Positions 44,145-53,093 of a DNA stretch of 64,000 nt are shown in pieces. The notes beneath the pieces were generated by a model. The model did no database searches, was not told where the DNA came from, and saw only the letters and a list, made by a program, of their open reading frames with translations. Source of the DNA: an uncultured Pelagibacteraceae bacterium (GTDB lineage: Bacteria > Pseudomonadota > Alphaproteobacteria > Pelagibacterales > Pelagibacteraceae); NCBI GenBank assembly GCA_902573835.1, contig CACGKZ010000001.1, positions 49,789 to 113,788 of the forward strand. The letters run 5' to 3'. Positions within the stretch are counted from its first letter, which is position 1, and each line of letters opens with the position of its first letter. Made by a program: the position numbers and the translations under genes.

Positions 44145-44725
44145 TAAAGATTTCTGCTTCCAGGTTTAACTGCTTTAAGAGCTGATAAGCTACTTGGTAA
44201 ATTTTCCTCTGTGTATGTTGGAATATTTAAATCAACCTGTGAAACGATTTTTCCTTTCAAAGAAGATTTTCCATTGGACCTGTTAATCAAACATGCATAT
44301 CCAACAATATTTGCTTCATTATCTAATACTAGTTTTGAACATTCTAAACTTGATTTTCCTGTAGTAATAACATCTTCTACAATTAAAACTTTTTGATCTT
44401 TTTTTATTATAAAATCTCTTCTTAGTTTAAATTCTCCATTAACTCTTTCAGAAAAAATAGTCTCTTTATTTAATAATCTACCAATCTCATAGCCAATTAC
44501 TATGCCTCCCATAGCGGGAGATAATATAATGTCAAATTCTTTAAATTCACTATTAATTTTTTCTGAGAGAGACTCACAAATCTTTTTTGCTTTGTCTGGT
44601 TTACTCATTAATTGAGCACATTGAACGTATTGTGGACTGTGTAATCCTGAAGATAATATAAAATGACCCTCTATAAGGGCATTAGCTTCTTTTAAAATTT
44701 TCAAAGATTCTTTGTAAGAAAGCAT
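44144..44725 (-). CDS. pyrE: Orotate phosphoribosyltransferase
   Basis: A 193-residue enzyme adding ribose phosphate to orotate in pyrimidine synthesis. Substrate-site segments: EGHFILSSGLHSPQYVQC, ILSPAMGGIVIGYEIG, ETIFSERVNGEFKLRR and the PRPP motif VLIVEDVITTGKSSLE. The ATG at 44725 gives a 44-base overlap with the rsh 3' end, unusually long for this region; the 14 residues before EGHF match family length, so I keep this start. Confidence 0.93.
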   Translation of the reverse strand: MLSYKESLKILKEANALIEGHFILSSGLHSPQYVQCAQLMSKPDKAKKICESLSEKINSEFKEFDIILSPAMGGIVIGYEIGRLLNKETIFSERVNGEFKLRRDFIIKKDQKVLIVEDVITTGKSSLECSKLVLDNEANIVGYACLINRSNGKSSLKGKIVSQVDLNIPTYTEENLPSSLSALKAVKPGSRNL

Positions 44726-46427
44726 TTTTTTTATTTTTGTGTCTAACTATTTTAAATTTATAATCTTTTTGCTTGATCTGACTTATCAAGTTTGTAAAAT
44801 TTTTCAAATCTTTAATCTGAATATCGAAAGAAAATTGTAAATAATCTTCTTTTCTTTTTAAAAGTTCAATATTCACAATATTACTTTTGTTGAGACCAAT
44901 TAAAGTACTTATTTCACCTAAAACACCAGGATTGTGGGGTAAGTCAATTATTAAAGATGTATTATAAACTTTTTCCTCGTCCTGCTGTTTATTACTCCTA
45001 CCTTGCCAATACTTTCTTATTGAAGCACGTGCCTTTCCAGTTTTTGAAGATGACAACCAATGTAGAGAAGGTGAAACATTCGAAGATGTAAGAATTTTAA
45101 CCATATCTCCATTTTTAAGTATCGTTTGGACTGGCATTTCTTTACCATTAATTTCACATCCTATAGCTGTATCGCCAACTTTAGTGTGAACAGCATAAGC
45201 AAAGTCTATTGGGGTGCCATTTTTAGGTAATTTAATTACCGATCCTTTGGGCGTAAAACAAAAAACGTTATCCTGAAACATTTGTAATTTTGTAAATTCA
45301 TAATAATGCTCAGGACTATTTCCTGTTTCAATAATTTCAACTAAATCTCTTAGCCAATCATATTCTTTCCAAGAAAGTTCAGAAAATTTTTCTGAAGATT
45401 TATATTTCCAATGAGATGCGATACCTCTTTCAGCGAACTCATGCATCTCATAAGTTCTTATTTGTACTTCAATTCTTTGTTTATATGGACCTATTAAAGC
45501 AGTATGGATAGATTTATACTTATTGATTTTAGGTGTAGAAATATAATCTTTAAATTTGCCTGGAATTGCAGAGTATTTGGAATGTAAAATACCAAGAGTT
45601 TTATAACAATCCTCAACAGAATTTAATAAAATTCTAAAACCTACAATGTCAGTCAATTGTTCTAAAGATATTTTTTTGTTTTGCATCTTACGCCAAATTG
45701 AAAAAGGAGTTTTTTCTCTCCCTGCTATTTTAGCCGTGACTCCATTTTCTTTTAGTAGATTAATTAAATCTACTGAAATTATTTTAAAATTATCATCTCT
45801 ATTGTTTTTAATAAATTTAAGTCTTTCTTGTATCAAATCCCTTGCTTTCTTGTTTAAAATTTCAAAAGATAAATCCTCTAACTCATCTCGTATCCTATTC
45901 ATTCCCATTCTATCTGCTAAAGGTGCGTAAATTTCCATAGTCTCCTTAGCTTTTCGCACCATTTTTTCTTTACCTTTAACAAATTTGATAGTTCTCATGT
46001 TGTGTAGTCTATCTGCTAATTTTACTAACAACACACGGATATCTTTAGAAGTTGCTAAGATTAACTTTCTAAAATTTTCAGCTTTAGAGTCACTTGAAGC
46101 TTTATCTTCAAGAGCAGAAATTTTAGTAACTCCGTCAACTAAATTTGCAACCTCTTCACCAAATTCTTTTTTAACTGTTTCATAAGTTACCTTAGTATCT
46201 TCGATTGTGTCATGTAACAATCCAGTAGTAATAGTTGCGCTATCAAGTTTTAAATCCGTGAGAATTTTTGCTACAGCCACTGGATGAATAATGTATGGAA
46301 CGCCTTCATCCCTTTTTTGGTTTTTATGAGCGTCAATTGCAAATTTAAATGCCTTATTTAGTGAGTCATGATTTAGAAATTTATTATAAGACTTAATTTC
46401 ATTTATTAATTCATTGTTATTAATCAT
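44682..46427 (-). CDS. rsh: Bifunctional (p)ppGpp synthetase/hydrolase (Rsh/SpoT)
   Basis: A 581-residue stringent-response enzyme. The hydrolase HD domain has GLLHDTIEDT (near 73), the synthetase has TDIVGFRI and the RFKD-class loop PGKFKDYIS that marks bifunctional rather than RelA-only enzymes, then TGS (MFQDNVFCFTPKG) and a C-terminal ACT domain (SLIIDLPHNPGVLGEIS). Full-length homologues are about 700 residues; the helical and zinc-finger/conserved-cysteine part between TGS and ACT is largely missing here. It overlaps folK and pyrE. Confidence 0.9.
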   Translation of the reverse strand: MINNNELINEIKSYNKFLNHDSLNKAFKFAIDAHKNQKRDEGVPYIIHPVAVAKILTDLKLDSATITTGLLHDTIEDTKVTYETVKKEFGEEVANLVDGVTKISALEDKASSDSKAENFRKLILATSKDIRVLLVKLADRLHNMRTIKFVKGKEKMVRKAKETMEIYAPLADRMGMNRIRDELEDLSFEILNKKARDLIQERLKFIKNNRDDNFKIISVDLINLLKENGVTAKIAGREKTPFSIWRKMQNKKISLEQLTDIVGFRILLNSVEDCYKTLGILHSKYSAIPGKFKDYISTPKINKYKSIHTALIGPYKQRIEVQIRTYEMHEFAERGIASHWKYKSSEKFSELSWKEYDWLRDLVEIIETGNSPEHYYEFTKLQMFQDNVFCFTPKGSVIKLPKNGTPIDFAYAVHTKVGDTAIGCEINGKEMPVQTILKNGDMVKILTSSNVSPSLHWLSSSKTGKARASIRKYWQGRSNKQQDEEKVYNTSLIIDLPHNPGVLGEISTLIGLNKSNIVNIELLKRKEDYLQFSFDIQIKDLKNFTNLISQIKQKDYKFKIVRHKNKKNAFLQRIFENFKRS

Positions 46428-46939
46428 TAATTCAATATATCACTTTTAATAAGTCTTGTAATCTCATTATGGGAATTTTTATCTAATTCTCTAAAAAAAC
46501 TATCTATATTTTTATTATATATTGGATGAAACCAATTAGGTTCAATCTCTTTTAAAGGGTAAATTACAAAATTTCTTAAATGTAGCCTTGGGTGTGGTAT
46601 TTCTAGTTCGTCGTTTTTAATAATTTCACCGTTAAAATCGATTATATCTATATCACATGTTCTTGGCTCATTCTTTTCAATCCGAGTTCTTCCGAGTTTT
46701 TTTTCAATTTTTTTTAATTCATTGAGTAACTCAATTGCTTTAAGGTTGCTTTCAAATTTGACACATAGATTTAAAAATTTTGGATCTGAACTATTTGGGT
46801 ACGATGGGGTTTCATAAAAACTCGATATTTTTATTAACTTTAAATTCAAATTCTTTAAGTGGTTTATTGCTTTTAATATATTGGTTTCTCTACCTCCTTC
46901 TTCTAATGGAAGATTTGACCCTATATTTAAATAAATCAT
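46427..46939 (-). CDS. folK: 2-amino-4-hydroxy-6-hydroxymethyldihydropteridine pyrophosphokinase
   Basis: A 170-residue HPPK of folate synthesis. [10 protein letters not shown] at the start, [13 protein letters not shown], the signature [22 protein letters not shown] (near 90-112), then [18 protein letters not shown]. Supplies tetrahydrofolate, which DmdA and glyA need. It overlaps smpB by 4 bases and rsh by one base. Confidence 0.92.
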   Translation of the reverse strand: MIYLNIGSNLPLEEGGRETNILKAINHLKNLNLKLIKISSFYETPSYPNSSDPKFLNLCVKFESNLKAIELLNELKKIEKKLGRTRIEKNEPRTCDIDIIDFNGEIIKNDELEIPHPRLHLRNFVIYPLKEIEPNWFHPIYNKNIDSFFRELDKNSHNEITRLIKSDILN

Positions 46940-47406
46940 TTATTTTTTCTACTAAAAATTTTTGCTTTTTCTCTTTGCCAATCTCTTTTTTTCTTAACTA
47001 ACCTTTTATCATATAATTTTTTTCCTTTACCTACAGCAACTTGAATTTTTGCTTTACCTTTATAAAAATACATTTTTGTTGGTACAATGGTCATTCCTTC
47101 CTGATTAATTCTACCAATTAGAGTATTAATTTGTTTTTTTGACAGTAGTAATTTTCTCTCTCTTTTTGGATCATGATTATTGTATGAAGATTGCTTATAC
47201 AATGGAATATGTGAATTAATTAAAAATATTTCACCTCCTATGTCTACAGCATAAGAGTCAGCTATACTTCCTTTGCCAATTCGTAATGATTTCACCTCAG
47301 ACCCTTTTAAAACAATTCCAGCTTCATATAATTCTTTAAAATAATAATTAAAACTTGCTTTGCGGTTTAAGCAAATGATTTTTTGAGAAACATTTTTTGA
47401 TTTCAT
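46936..47406 (-). CDS. smpB: SsrA-binding protein SmpB
   Basis: A 156-residue tmRNA partner for ribosome rescue: [38 protein letters not shown], then [13 protein letters not shown] and the basic C-terminal tail [19 protein letters not shown]. It overlaps dapA by one base and folK by 4 bases. Confidence 0.95.
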   Translation of the reverse strand: MKSKNVSQKIICLNRKASFNYYFKELYEAGIVLKGSEVKSLRIGKGSIADSYAVDIGGEIFLINSHIPLYKQSSYNNHDPKRERKLLLSKKQINTLIGRINQEGMTIVPTKMYFYKGKAKIQVAVGKGKKLYDKRLVKKKRDWQREKAKIFSRKNK

Positions 47407-48278
47407 TAGAGTAGTTTTGCAAATTTAAGTGCTTTTTCTACTTCTTTTTTTGTTTTTTCAGTTACTTGTACTAATGGCAGTCTTACTTCTGCCGGAGAAA
47501 GCTTTAAAAGAGATGCAGCGTATTTTACCGGTGAAGGATTACTTTCAATGAAGAGTGCTTTATGTAATGGAGACAAAAGATTATTGATCGATTGTGCAGT
47601 TTCATTATCTTTCGACAAGGAGGCTTTATGAAAATCGGCGCAAAGTTTTGTTGCAACATTAGCGGTAACACTTATACAACCAACGCCTCCCCTTTTATTA
47701 AATTCGATAGCATTATCATCCTCTCCGGTTAATTGGATAAACTCTTTTCCCATTTTGTTAAGCTGCATAGATACCCTATTTAAATCACCTGTAGCATCTT
47801 TTACACCTTTAATATTTTTTAACTCATATAATCTTGCCATTGTATCTACTGTCATATCAATAACAGATCTAGAAGGTATATTATAAATGATGATTGGAAT
47901 ACCTACGCTGTCATTAATTGATTTATAATGTTGGTATAATCCTTCCTGAGTTGGTTTGTTATAATATGGTGTTACAATGAGTAAACCATCTGCACCAGCA
48001 TTTTCTGCGTGTTTTGAAAGTTCTATTGCTTCTGAAGTAGAATTAGAGCCAGTACCAGCTATAACTGGAATTTTACCTTTACATTCTTTAATTGCTATCT
48101 CAATTACTTTTTTATGTTCAATATGAGATAAAGTTGGAGACTCGCCAGTTGTACCAGCCGGTACAACGCCATTAGTGCCATTTTTAAGATGATGATGTAG
48201 TATTTCACTATAATTTGCCTCGTCCAATTTATTATTTTTAAACGGTGTTATTAACGCTACGATTGAACCTTTGAACAT
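47406..48278 (-). CDS. dapA: 4-hydroxy-tetrahydrodipicolinate synthase
   Basis: A 290-residue aldolase of lysine/diaminopimelate synthesis condensing pyruvate and aspartate semialdehyde. GTTGESPTL (about 42-50), [29 protein letters not shown] with the catalytic tyrosine, and [12 protein letters not shown] with the Schiff-base lysine. First gene of the ten-gene minus-strand chain ending at recO; 33 bases separate it from the divergent transglycosylase. Confidence 0.95.
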   Translation of the reverse strand: MFKGSIVALITPFKNNKLDEANYSEILHHHLKNGTNGVVPAGTTGESPTLSHIEHKKVIEIAIKECKGKIPVIAGTGSNSTSEAIELSKHAENAGADGLLIVTPYYNKPTQEGLYQHYKSINDSVGIPIIIYNIPSRSVIDMTVDTMARLYELKNIKGVKDATGDLNRVSMQLNKMGKEFIQLTGEDDNAIEFNKRGGVGCISVTANVATKLCADFHKASLSKDNETAQSINNLLSPLHKALFIESNPSPVKYAASLLKLSPAEVRLPLVQVTEKTKKEVEKALKFAKLL

Positions 48279-48311
48279 AAATCAATATAAGATTAATTAT
48301 TATCTATTTTT

Positions 48312-50564
48312 ATGCTTATTCGATTAATTAGTCTAGCTATTTTATTGCTTTTAATTGATACAAATTACATCAGTTTAGCTGATGAAAATTTCATATTGCC
48401 TAAAGACAAACCTTCAGTTTTTAAAAAAATTGAAAAGCCTAGAGCAGCAACTAAAGACTTATTGCCACAATCAAAACCAGTTATTAAAACCGAAACTACT
48501 CAAAAAAAGGAGGAGGTTAAAGATAAAGTTAAAGTAAAAAAAAAGGAAGAAGAAAAAATATTAAAAAAAGTTGAAAAAAAAATTAATGTCGATGCTTTCG
48601 TATTACCTCAAAAAAAGCCAAAAACAATTAGAAAAACAACTGCTTCAGTTAAAAAATCAAAGTTTTTAAGTCAAAAAGATTTTGAAAGGGCAAAAACAGC
48701 ATTTAGTCAAATAAAATCAGGAAAAGTGATTACTGGATACAAAACTTCTGAAAAAATAAAAGATAAAGACTTTAAATTGTTTGTTCAGTGGCTTTATTTA
48801 ATGAAGAGTTCAAACAATGCAACATTTTCAACATATGAAACCTTTATAAGAAATAATTCAGATTTTCCAAGAATAGGAAGATTACAATATTTAGCTGAAC
48901 AAAAGATTTATCTCAAAAATTCCTCTCCTAAAAATATAATTAGATGGTTTGAAGATTTTCCTCCTGTTAGCGGCACAGGAAAACTAAAATTAGGTGAAGC
49001 ATATTTTGATCTTAAAGATATTAATAATTCTAAAGAATTAGTAAAGGAAGGTTGGATAAATGCAGATTTAAGTAAGAGTCAGTTAAGATTTTATCGAAAG
49101 AAATTCAAATCAATATTAGATAGTGAAGATCATATTAAAAGAGCAGATTATCTGGCCTGGAACAGAAAATATTGGGATCTTAAGAGAATGCTTGTCTATT
49201 TGCCATCAGATTTTAAAGCCTTATATAACGCTAGACAAATATTAATGAGTAACTCTTATGGAGTTGATAATGCTATCGCAAAAGTTCCTGATAGATTTAA
49301 AAAAGATATTGGACTTGAATACGATAGATTAAAATGGAGAAACAGAAGAGGAAGATTAGAGTCTTCTCTTCAAATTCTTTACGATAATTCAAATAGATCA
49401 GAGGAAGAGTTAGTAAGAGCTGATCTATGGTGGAAACAAAGAGAAAGTATAGTTAGAAGTTTAATTTATAAAAAAAGGTATAAAACTGCTTATAAAGTAG
49501 CAAGTGAACACTCACTCTCTTCAGGGCCAGAATTTGCAGAAGCTGAGTGGTTAGCGGGTTGGATTGCTCATTCATTCCTTAAATCACAAGAATATGCTAT
49601 AAACCATTTTTTAAATTTTTATGACAATGTGAGTTATCCTATTAGTGTAGCAAGGGGTGCTTACTGGTTAGGAAAATCATATCAAGAAACCGGTAACACA
49701 AAAAAAGCTGAAGAATATTTTAAAGCTGGCTCAAAATTTTTAACAACATATTATGGACAGCTTAGTTTCAAAGAAATTAATTATGGAGGAGAATTTACTT
49801 TAAAAGAAGATGCTTCATATTCCAAAGATTATGAGAAAGAATTCTCAAAAAATAGACTTGTTAGAATTATTAAAATTCTTAAAGAGCTAGATCACACGAA
49901 ATATTCAAAAGATGTGCTTAAACATCTAGCAAATTTAAATATTGAGCAAGGTAGTGAAGTATTAGCGGCAAAGTTATCTACAGAAATAGAGAGATATGAT
50001 TTTGCTATTCAAATTTCTAAAAAAGCTTCCTATGAAAAAAGATTTTATTTAAAATATAATTATCCGATTATTTCAACACCAAGAGAAATTAACAACAAGC
50101 CTATGCCCCCGAGTGAAATGATACACGCTATTATAAGACAAGAAAGTGAATTTGATAGTAAAGCAAATAGTTATGCTGGTGCTAGAGGCATGATGCAGTT
50201 AATGAAATACACCGCTAAGATTGTAGCAAAACAAGCAAAGCTGCCTTATAGCATTAGTGGTTTAACAGATGATCCTATTTATAATATAAAATTAGGGTCT
50301 TATTATTTTGACGGATTATTAACAGATTATAACGGAGTTTATCCATTCGCAATAGCAGCCTATAACGCGGGTCCTAATAGGGTAAAAACTTGGAGAAGAG
50401 TTAATGGTGATCCAACTAAAAATCAATTAAGTTACATAGACTGGATTGAATTAATAAGGTTTAAAGAAACTAGGAATTATGTTCAGAGAGTTCTGGAAAA
50501 TGTTAATGTATATAAATATATGATTAGCAAGGAACCAGTTAAAATAGAGGAATTTTTTAAATAA
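48312..50564 (+). CDS. Soluble lytic murein transglycosylase (Slt family)
   Basis: A 750-residue periplasmic enzyme. A signal peptide (hydrophobic 3-22) is followed by a Lys/Glu/Pro-rich linker with repeated LPQKKPK-type motifs (about 30-115), then a long helical superhelix (U-shaped scaffold), and the SLT domain from about 600. The catalytic glutamate is E611 in IIRQESEFD, with AGARGMMQLM and AIAAYNAGPNRV following. Cleaves peptidoglycan glycan strands. Its stop is one base from the convergent tRNA-Ser. Confidence 0.92.
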   Translation: MLIRLISLAILLLLIDTNYISLADENFILPKDKPSVFKKIEKPRAATKDLLPQSKPVIKTETTQKKEEVKDKVKVKKKEEEKILKKVEKKINVDAFVLPQKKPKTIRKTTASVKKSKFLSQKDFERAKTAFSQIKSGKVITGYKTSEKIKDKDFKLFVQWLYLMKSSNNATFSTYETFIRNNSDFPRIGRLQYLAEQKIYLKNSSPKNIIRWFEDFPPVSGTGKLKLGEAYFDLKDINNSKELVKEGWINADLSKSQLRFYRKKFKSILDSEDHIKRADYLAWNRKYWDLKRMLVYLPSDFKALYNARQILMSNSYGVDNAIAKVPDRFKKDIGLEYDRLKWRNRRGRLESSLQILYDNSNRSEEELVRADLWWKQRESIVRSLIYKKRYKTAYKVASEHSLSSGPEFAEAEWLAGWIAHSFLKSQEYAINHFLNFYDNVSYPISVARGAYWLGKSYQETGNTKKAEEYFKAGSKFLTTYYGQLSFKEINYGGEFTLKEDASYSKDYEKEFSKNRLVRIIKILKELDHTKYSKDVLKHLANLNIEQGSEVLAAKLSTEIERYDFAIQISKKASYEKRFYLKYNYPIISTPREINNKPMPPSEMIHAIIRQESEFDSKANSYAGARGMMQLMKYTAKIVAKQAKLPYSISGLTDDPIYNIKLGSYYFDGLLTDYNGVYPFAIAAYNAGPNRVKTWRRVNGDPTKNQLSYIDWIELIRFKETRNYVQRVLENVNVYKYMISKEPVKIEEFFK

Positions 50565-50565
50565 C

Positions 50566-50657
50566 TGGCGGAAGAGGAGAGATTCGAACTCTCGGTACGA
50601 TGTTACTCGTACGGTTAGTTAGCAACCAACTGGTTTCAACCGCTCACCCACTCTTCC
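50566..50657 (-). tRNA. tRNA-Ser (anticodon GCU)
   Basis: A 92-base class II tRNA on the minus strand: acceptor GGAAGAG/CTCTTCC, discriminator G with encoded CCA, anticodon stem GTTGG/CTAAC around loop TTGCTAA giving GCT, a long variable arm (GTACGAG...TCGTAC) and T-arm GAGAG-TTCGAAT-CTCTC. Its encoded CCA begins one base after the transglycosylase stop. Confidence 0.95.
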
Positions 50658-50726
50658 GTATTTCCAGTGTTATTTAGTACTAATTATTAAATTATTACCA
50701 TATAAATCAATCAAAAAAATGGTGAA

Positions 50727-51599
50727 ATGAAAAAAAAATTATTTGAAGGATCTTTATTTACTGTAGGCGCTTCTCTTTGGTGGGGTATCATTGGTGTAAT
50801 TTATTTCAAATTTGTGTCTTTTGCGTCACCTGTTGAATTGACAATACATCGTACTATTTGGACAACAGTGCTTTTAGTATTTACAACCTTTTATTTTGGA
50901 AAATGGTCAGAATTTAAAAAAGTATCTAAGTCTCTAAGTACTCTAGGTTTATTATTTCTTACTGGAGTTTTAGTTTCTATTAATTGGTTTACATGGCTTT
51001 ATTCTATCTCAGTAAACAATATGCTAGATGCATCGCTTGGATATTATATTTTTCCTATATTAAGTGTTTTTTTGGGAAGGATATTTTTAAAAGAAAAAAT
51101 TAATAGAAATAAATCAATCGCTATATTTCTTGTCTTTTTATCTATAATTTATTTACTCATTGAATTTAAGAATATTCCATGGATTGGTTTAACAGTCGCA
51201 ATCACATTTAGTTTTTATACTTTAATAAGAAAAAAAATAAATATTTCATCAGATATAGGATTATTTTTTGAAACTTTATTGATATCCCCAATAGCATTAA
51301 TTTTATTCAGCTCTCTTGTTTTCAATAATACAAATGTCTTTGGATTTGATAATCCTACATTATCTTTTTATTTGTTTTTTGCAGGATTTATGACACTCGT
51401 TCCTCTCTTTATGTACATAAAAGGGTTTGAATTAATAGGAATAGGACCTGCGAGCATGATATTTTTTTTGACACCAACGGCTCAATTTTTTTTAAGTATA
51501 TTTTACCTCGGTCAACCACTTGAAATGGAAAAATTAATAAGTTTTTTATTTATATGGATAGCAGTAATAATTTACCTTAACGAATTGCGTAAAGAGTGA
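50727..51599 (+). CDS. rarD: RarD-type EamA/DMT transporter
   Basis: A 290-residue membrane protein with about ten helices in two EamA repeats. The opening (LFEGSLFTVGASLWWGIIGVIYFKFV), SPVELTIHRTIW and the second half ending PASMIFFLTPTAQFFLSIFYLGQP are characteristic of RarD (the chloramphenicol-sensitive protein family). Substrate unknown; family members export amino acids or drugs. It converges with thiV, overlapping by 28 bases. Confidence 0.85.
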   Translation: MKKKLFEGSLFTVGASLWWGIIGVIYFKFVSFASPVELTIHRTIWTTVLLVFTTFYFGKWSEFKKVSKSLSTLGLLFLTGVLVSINWFTWLYSISVNNMLDASLGYYIFPILSVFLGRIFLKEKINRNKSIAIFLVFLSIIYLLIEFKNIPWIGLTVAITFSFYTLIRKKINISSDIGLFFETLLISPIALILFSSLVFNNTNVFGFDNPTLSFYLFFAGFMTLVPLFMYIKGFELIGIGPASMIFFLTPTAQFFLSIFYLGQPLEMEKLISFLFIWIAVIIYLNELRKE

Positions 51600-53023
51600 A
51601 ATAAAATTATTATAAGAGGAACAAATAGAGATATAAGAAAAGATATAAAAAGTAGATTTGTTCTTATAAAAATTGAAAAATTATCAATAGATATCAAATT
51701 TCCTACTAAAATACTTGTCTCAAAATTTTGACTTGGAAAAAACAACAGACCAAAAATCAAACCAAGAATTATTGAATAAGCTGCAAGTTTAGGATTAATA
51801 TTTTTGTTAAAAAAACCATAAAAAATTGTAACAACAGCAGCACAGCAAAGAAGATCGGCCAGTAAAAATAAGTATAATATACTGTATCCTCTTGATGCAA
51901 AAATAAAAACTATAGAACATATAAATAAAATAATAAAATTTGTTTTTTCTTTAATTTTTTTACCTTTAATCGTTTTGTTTATTTGACTACCATTCATGAT
52001 TAATAAACTTGAAATAGCATTTATTAATGTATCAATGGTACTTAATGTTAATGACAATGCTAAAATTAATACTGACACAACTATAAGAGATTTTTTTTCA
52101 TCTAAAATTAAGTTAAAAAAAGCAAGATCTGGAGTAACTTTTGAATTTAATGAAAAAGATATTAAACCTGAATATCCCATCCAAAAAACTATTATAAAAA
52201 TTATAATAGATGAATTAATTAAACTTTTTTTTAAAATTGAATTATTTTTTGCTGAAAAAACTCTTTGCCAATTTCCTTGATGAAATAAATTTGTACAAGC
52301 CACTGCTATGAAAAAAGTTAAACCAGCTGTGTAGTTGGGTAAATAATCTTTGCTAATTAATTGTGGTGAATTTATTTTTATTGTTTCATAGCTAGTTAGA
52401 TTTAAGTTATTAAAAACTAAAATTAATGAAAATATAATAATACACATTATGAAAATAAACTGATATTTGTCAGTAATAATTGAAAGTTTAAAACCCCCTC
52501 TTAATATATAAAGTAAACAAATGATTAAGGTTAAACCTGCGGTAACCCATAATGGAATTTTTGAAATATAATTTAATAAAAATGCTATAGCCGTCACCTC
52601 AGCAATTAAAAAAATTATCAAATAAAATAGTATTAAGAATAAACTTAATTTTAATATAGTTTGGCCAAATCTTTTTTGTATAAATTCAGTTAGTGTTAAA
52701 CCGTTTGGAAATTCTCTTCGGATTTTAGGGCCAAAATTGTAAAGAAATAACATTGGCGCAGCCGTACCTAATGCATAACCGATTACAGCACCTATCCCTC
52801 CCCAAGTTGCTGCAGAAGGAGGACCAAACAAAATCCAAGCTCCAAGTGCTGATGCTGTTAGGCTCGAAGTTAATGAAAATGTATTTTCATCCCTATCACC
52901 AACAATATAATTTTTATTATTAAATATTTTTTTATTATTTAAGTAACCCAGCCATATAAAGAACAGGCCAATTAATATTGTGATAGCTATTGTTGTTTGT
53001 TGCGATAAAAGTATTTTATCCAT
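51572..53023 (-). CDS. thiV: Solute:sodium symporter ThiV-like (thiamin pyrimidine precursor uptake)
   Basis: A 483-residue SSS-family symporter with about 13 helices. The early block TASALGAWILFGPPSAATWGGIGAVIGYALG and GLTLTEFIQKRFG match the sodium/solute symporter domain. A TPP riboswitch sits directly before the start codon, so the cargo is very probably thiamin or its HMP pyrimidine precursor; in SAR11 this combination is known as thiV. The identification combines the family, the riboswitch and the organism; it would mean reliance on external HMP. Last gene downstream of umuDC, and convergent with rarD. Confidence 0.85.
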   Translation of the reverse strand: MDKILLSQQTTIAITILIGLFFIWLGYLNNKKIFNNKNYIVGDRDENTFSLTSSLTASALGAWILFGPPSAATWGGIGAVIGYALGTAAPMLFLYNFGPKIRREFPNGLTLTEFIQKRFGQTILKLSLFLILFYLIIFLIAEVTAIAFLLNYISKIPLWVTAGLTLIICLLYILRGGFKLSIITDKYQFIFIMCIIIFSLILVFNNLNLTSYETIKINSPQLISKDYLPNYTAGLTFFIAVACTNLFHQGNWQRVFSAKNNSILKKSLINSSIIIFIIVFWMGYSGLISFSLNSKVTPDLAFFNLILDEKKSLIVVSVLILALSLTLSTIDTLINAISSLLIMNGSQINKTIKGKKIKEKTNFIILFICSIVFIFASRGYSILYLFLLADLLCCAAVVTIFYGFFNKNINPKLAAYSIILGLIFGLLFFPSQNFETSILVGNLISIDNFSIFIRTNLLFISFLISLFVPLIIILFHSLRNSLR

Positions 53024-53087
53024 AGCTCCCTTACTGAATTACCGGTCAGGTTCGTCGGGTATAATCTCAGTCTTTCTGACACCCCGT
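53024..53087 (-). promoter_or_regulatory. TPP (THI-box) riboswitch upstream of thiV
   Basis: On the minus strand the conserved THI-box elements appear in order: ACGGGGTGTC, ACTGAGA, ACCC, GAACCTGA, CCGGTAAT and AGGGA. The loop-closing pairs GGGT/ACCC are present. The AGGGA end merges with the Shine-Dalgarno (GGGAG, 2 bases from ATG), so ligand binding would hide the ribosome site directly. The element starts only 6 bases after the umuC stop codon. Confidence 0.93.
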
Positions 53088-53093
53088 ATTTTT

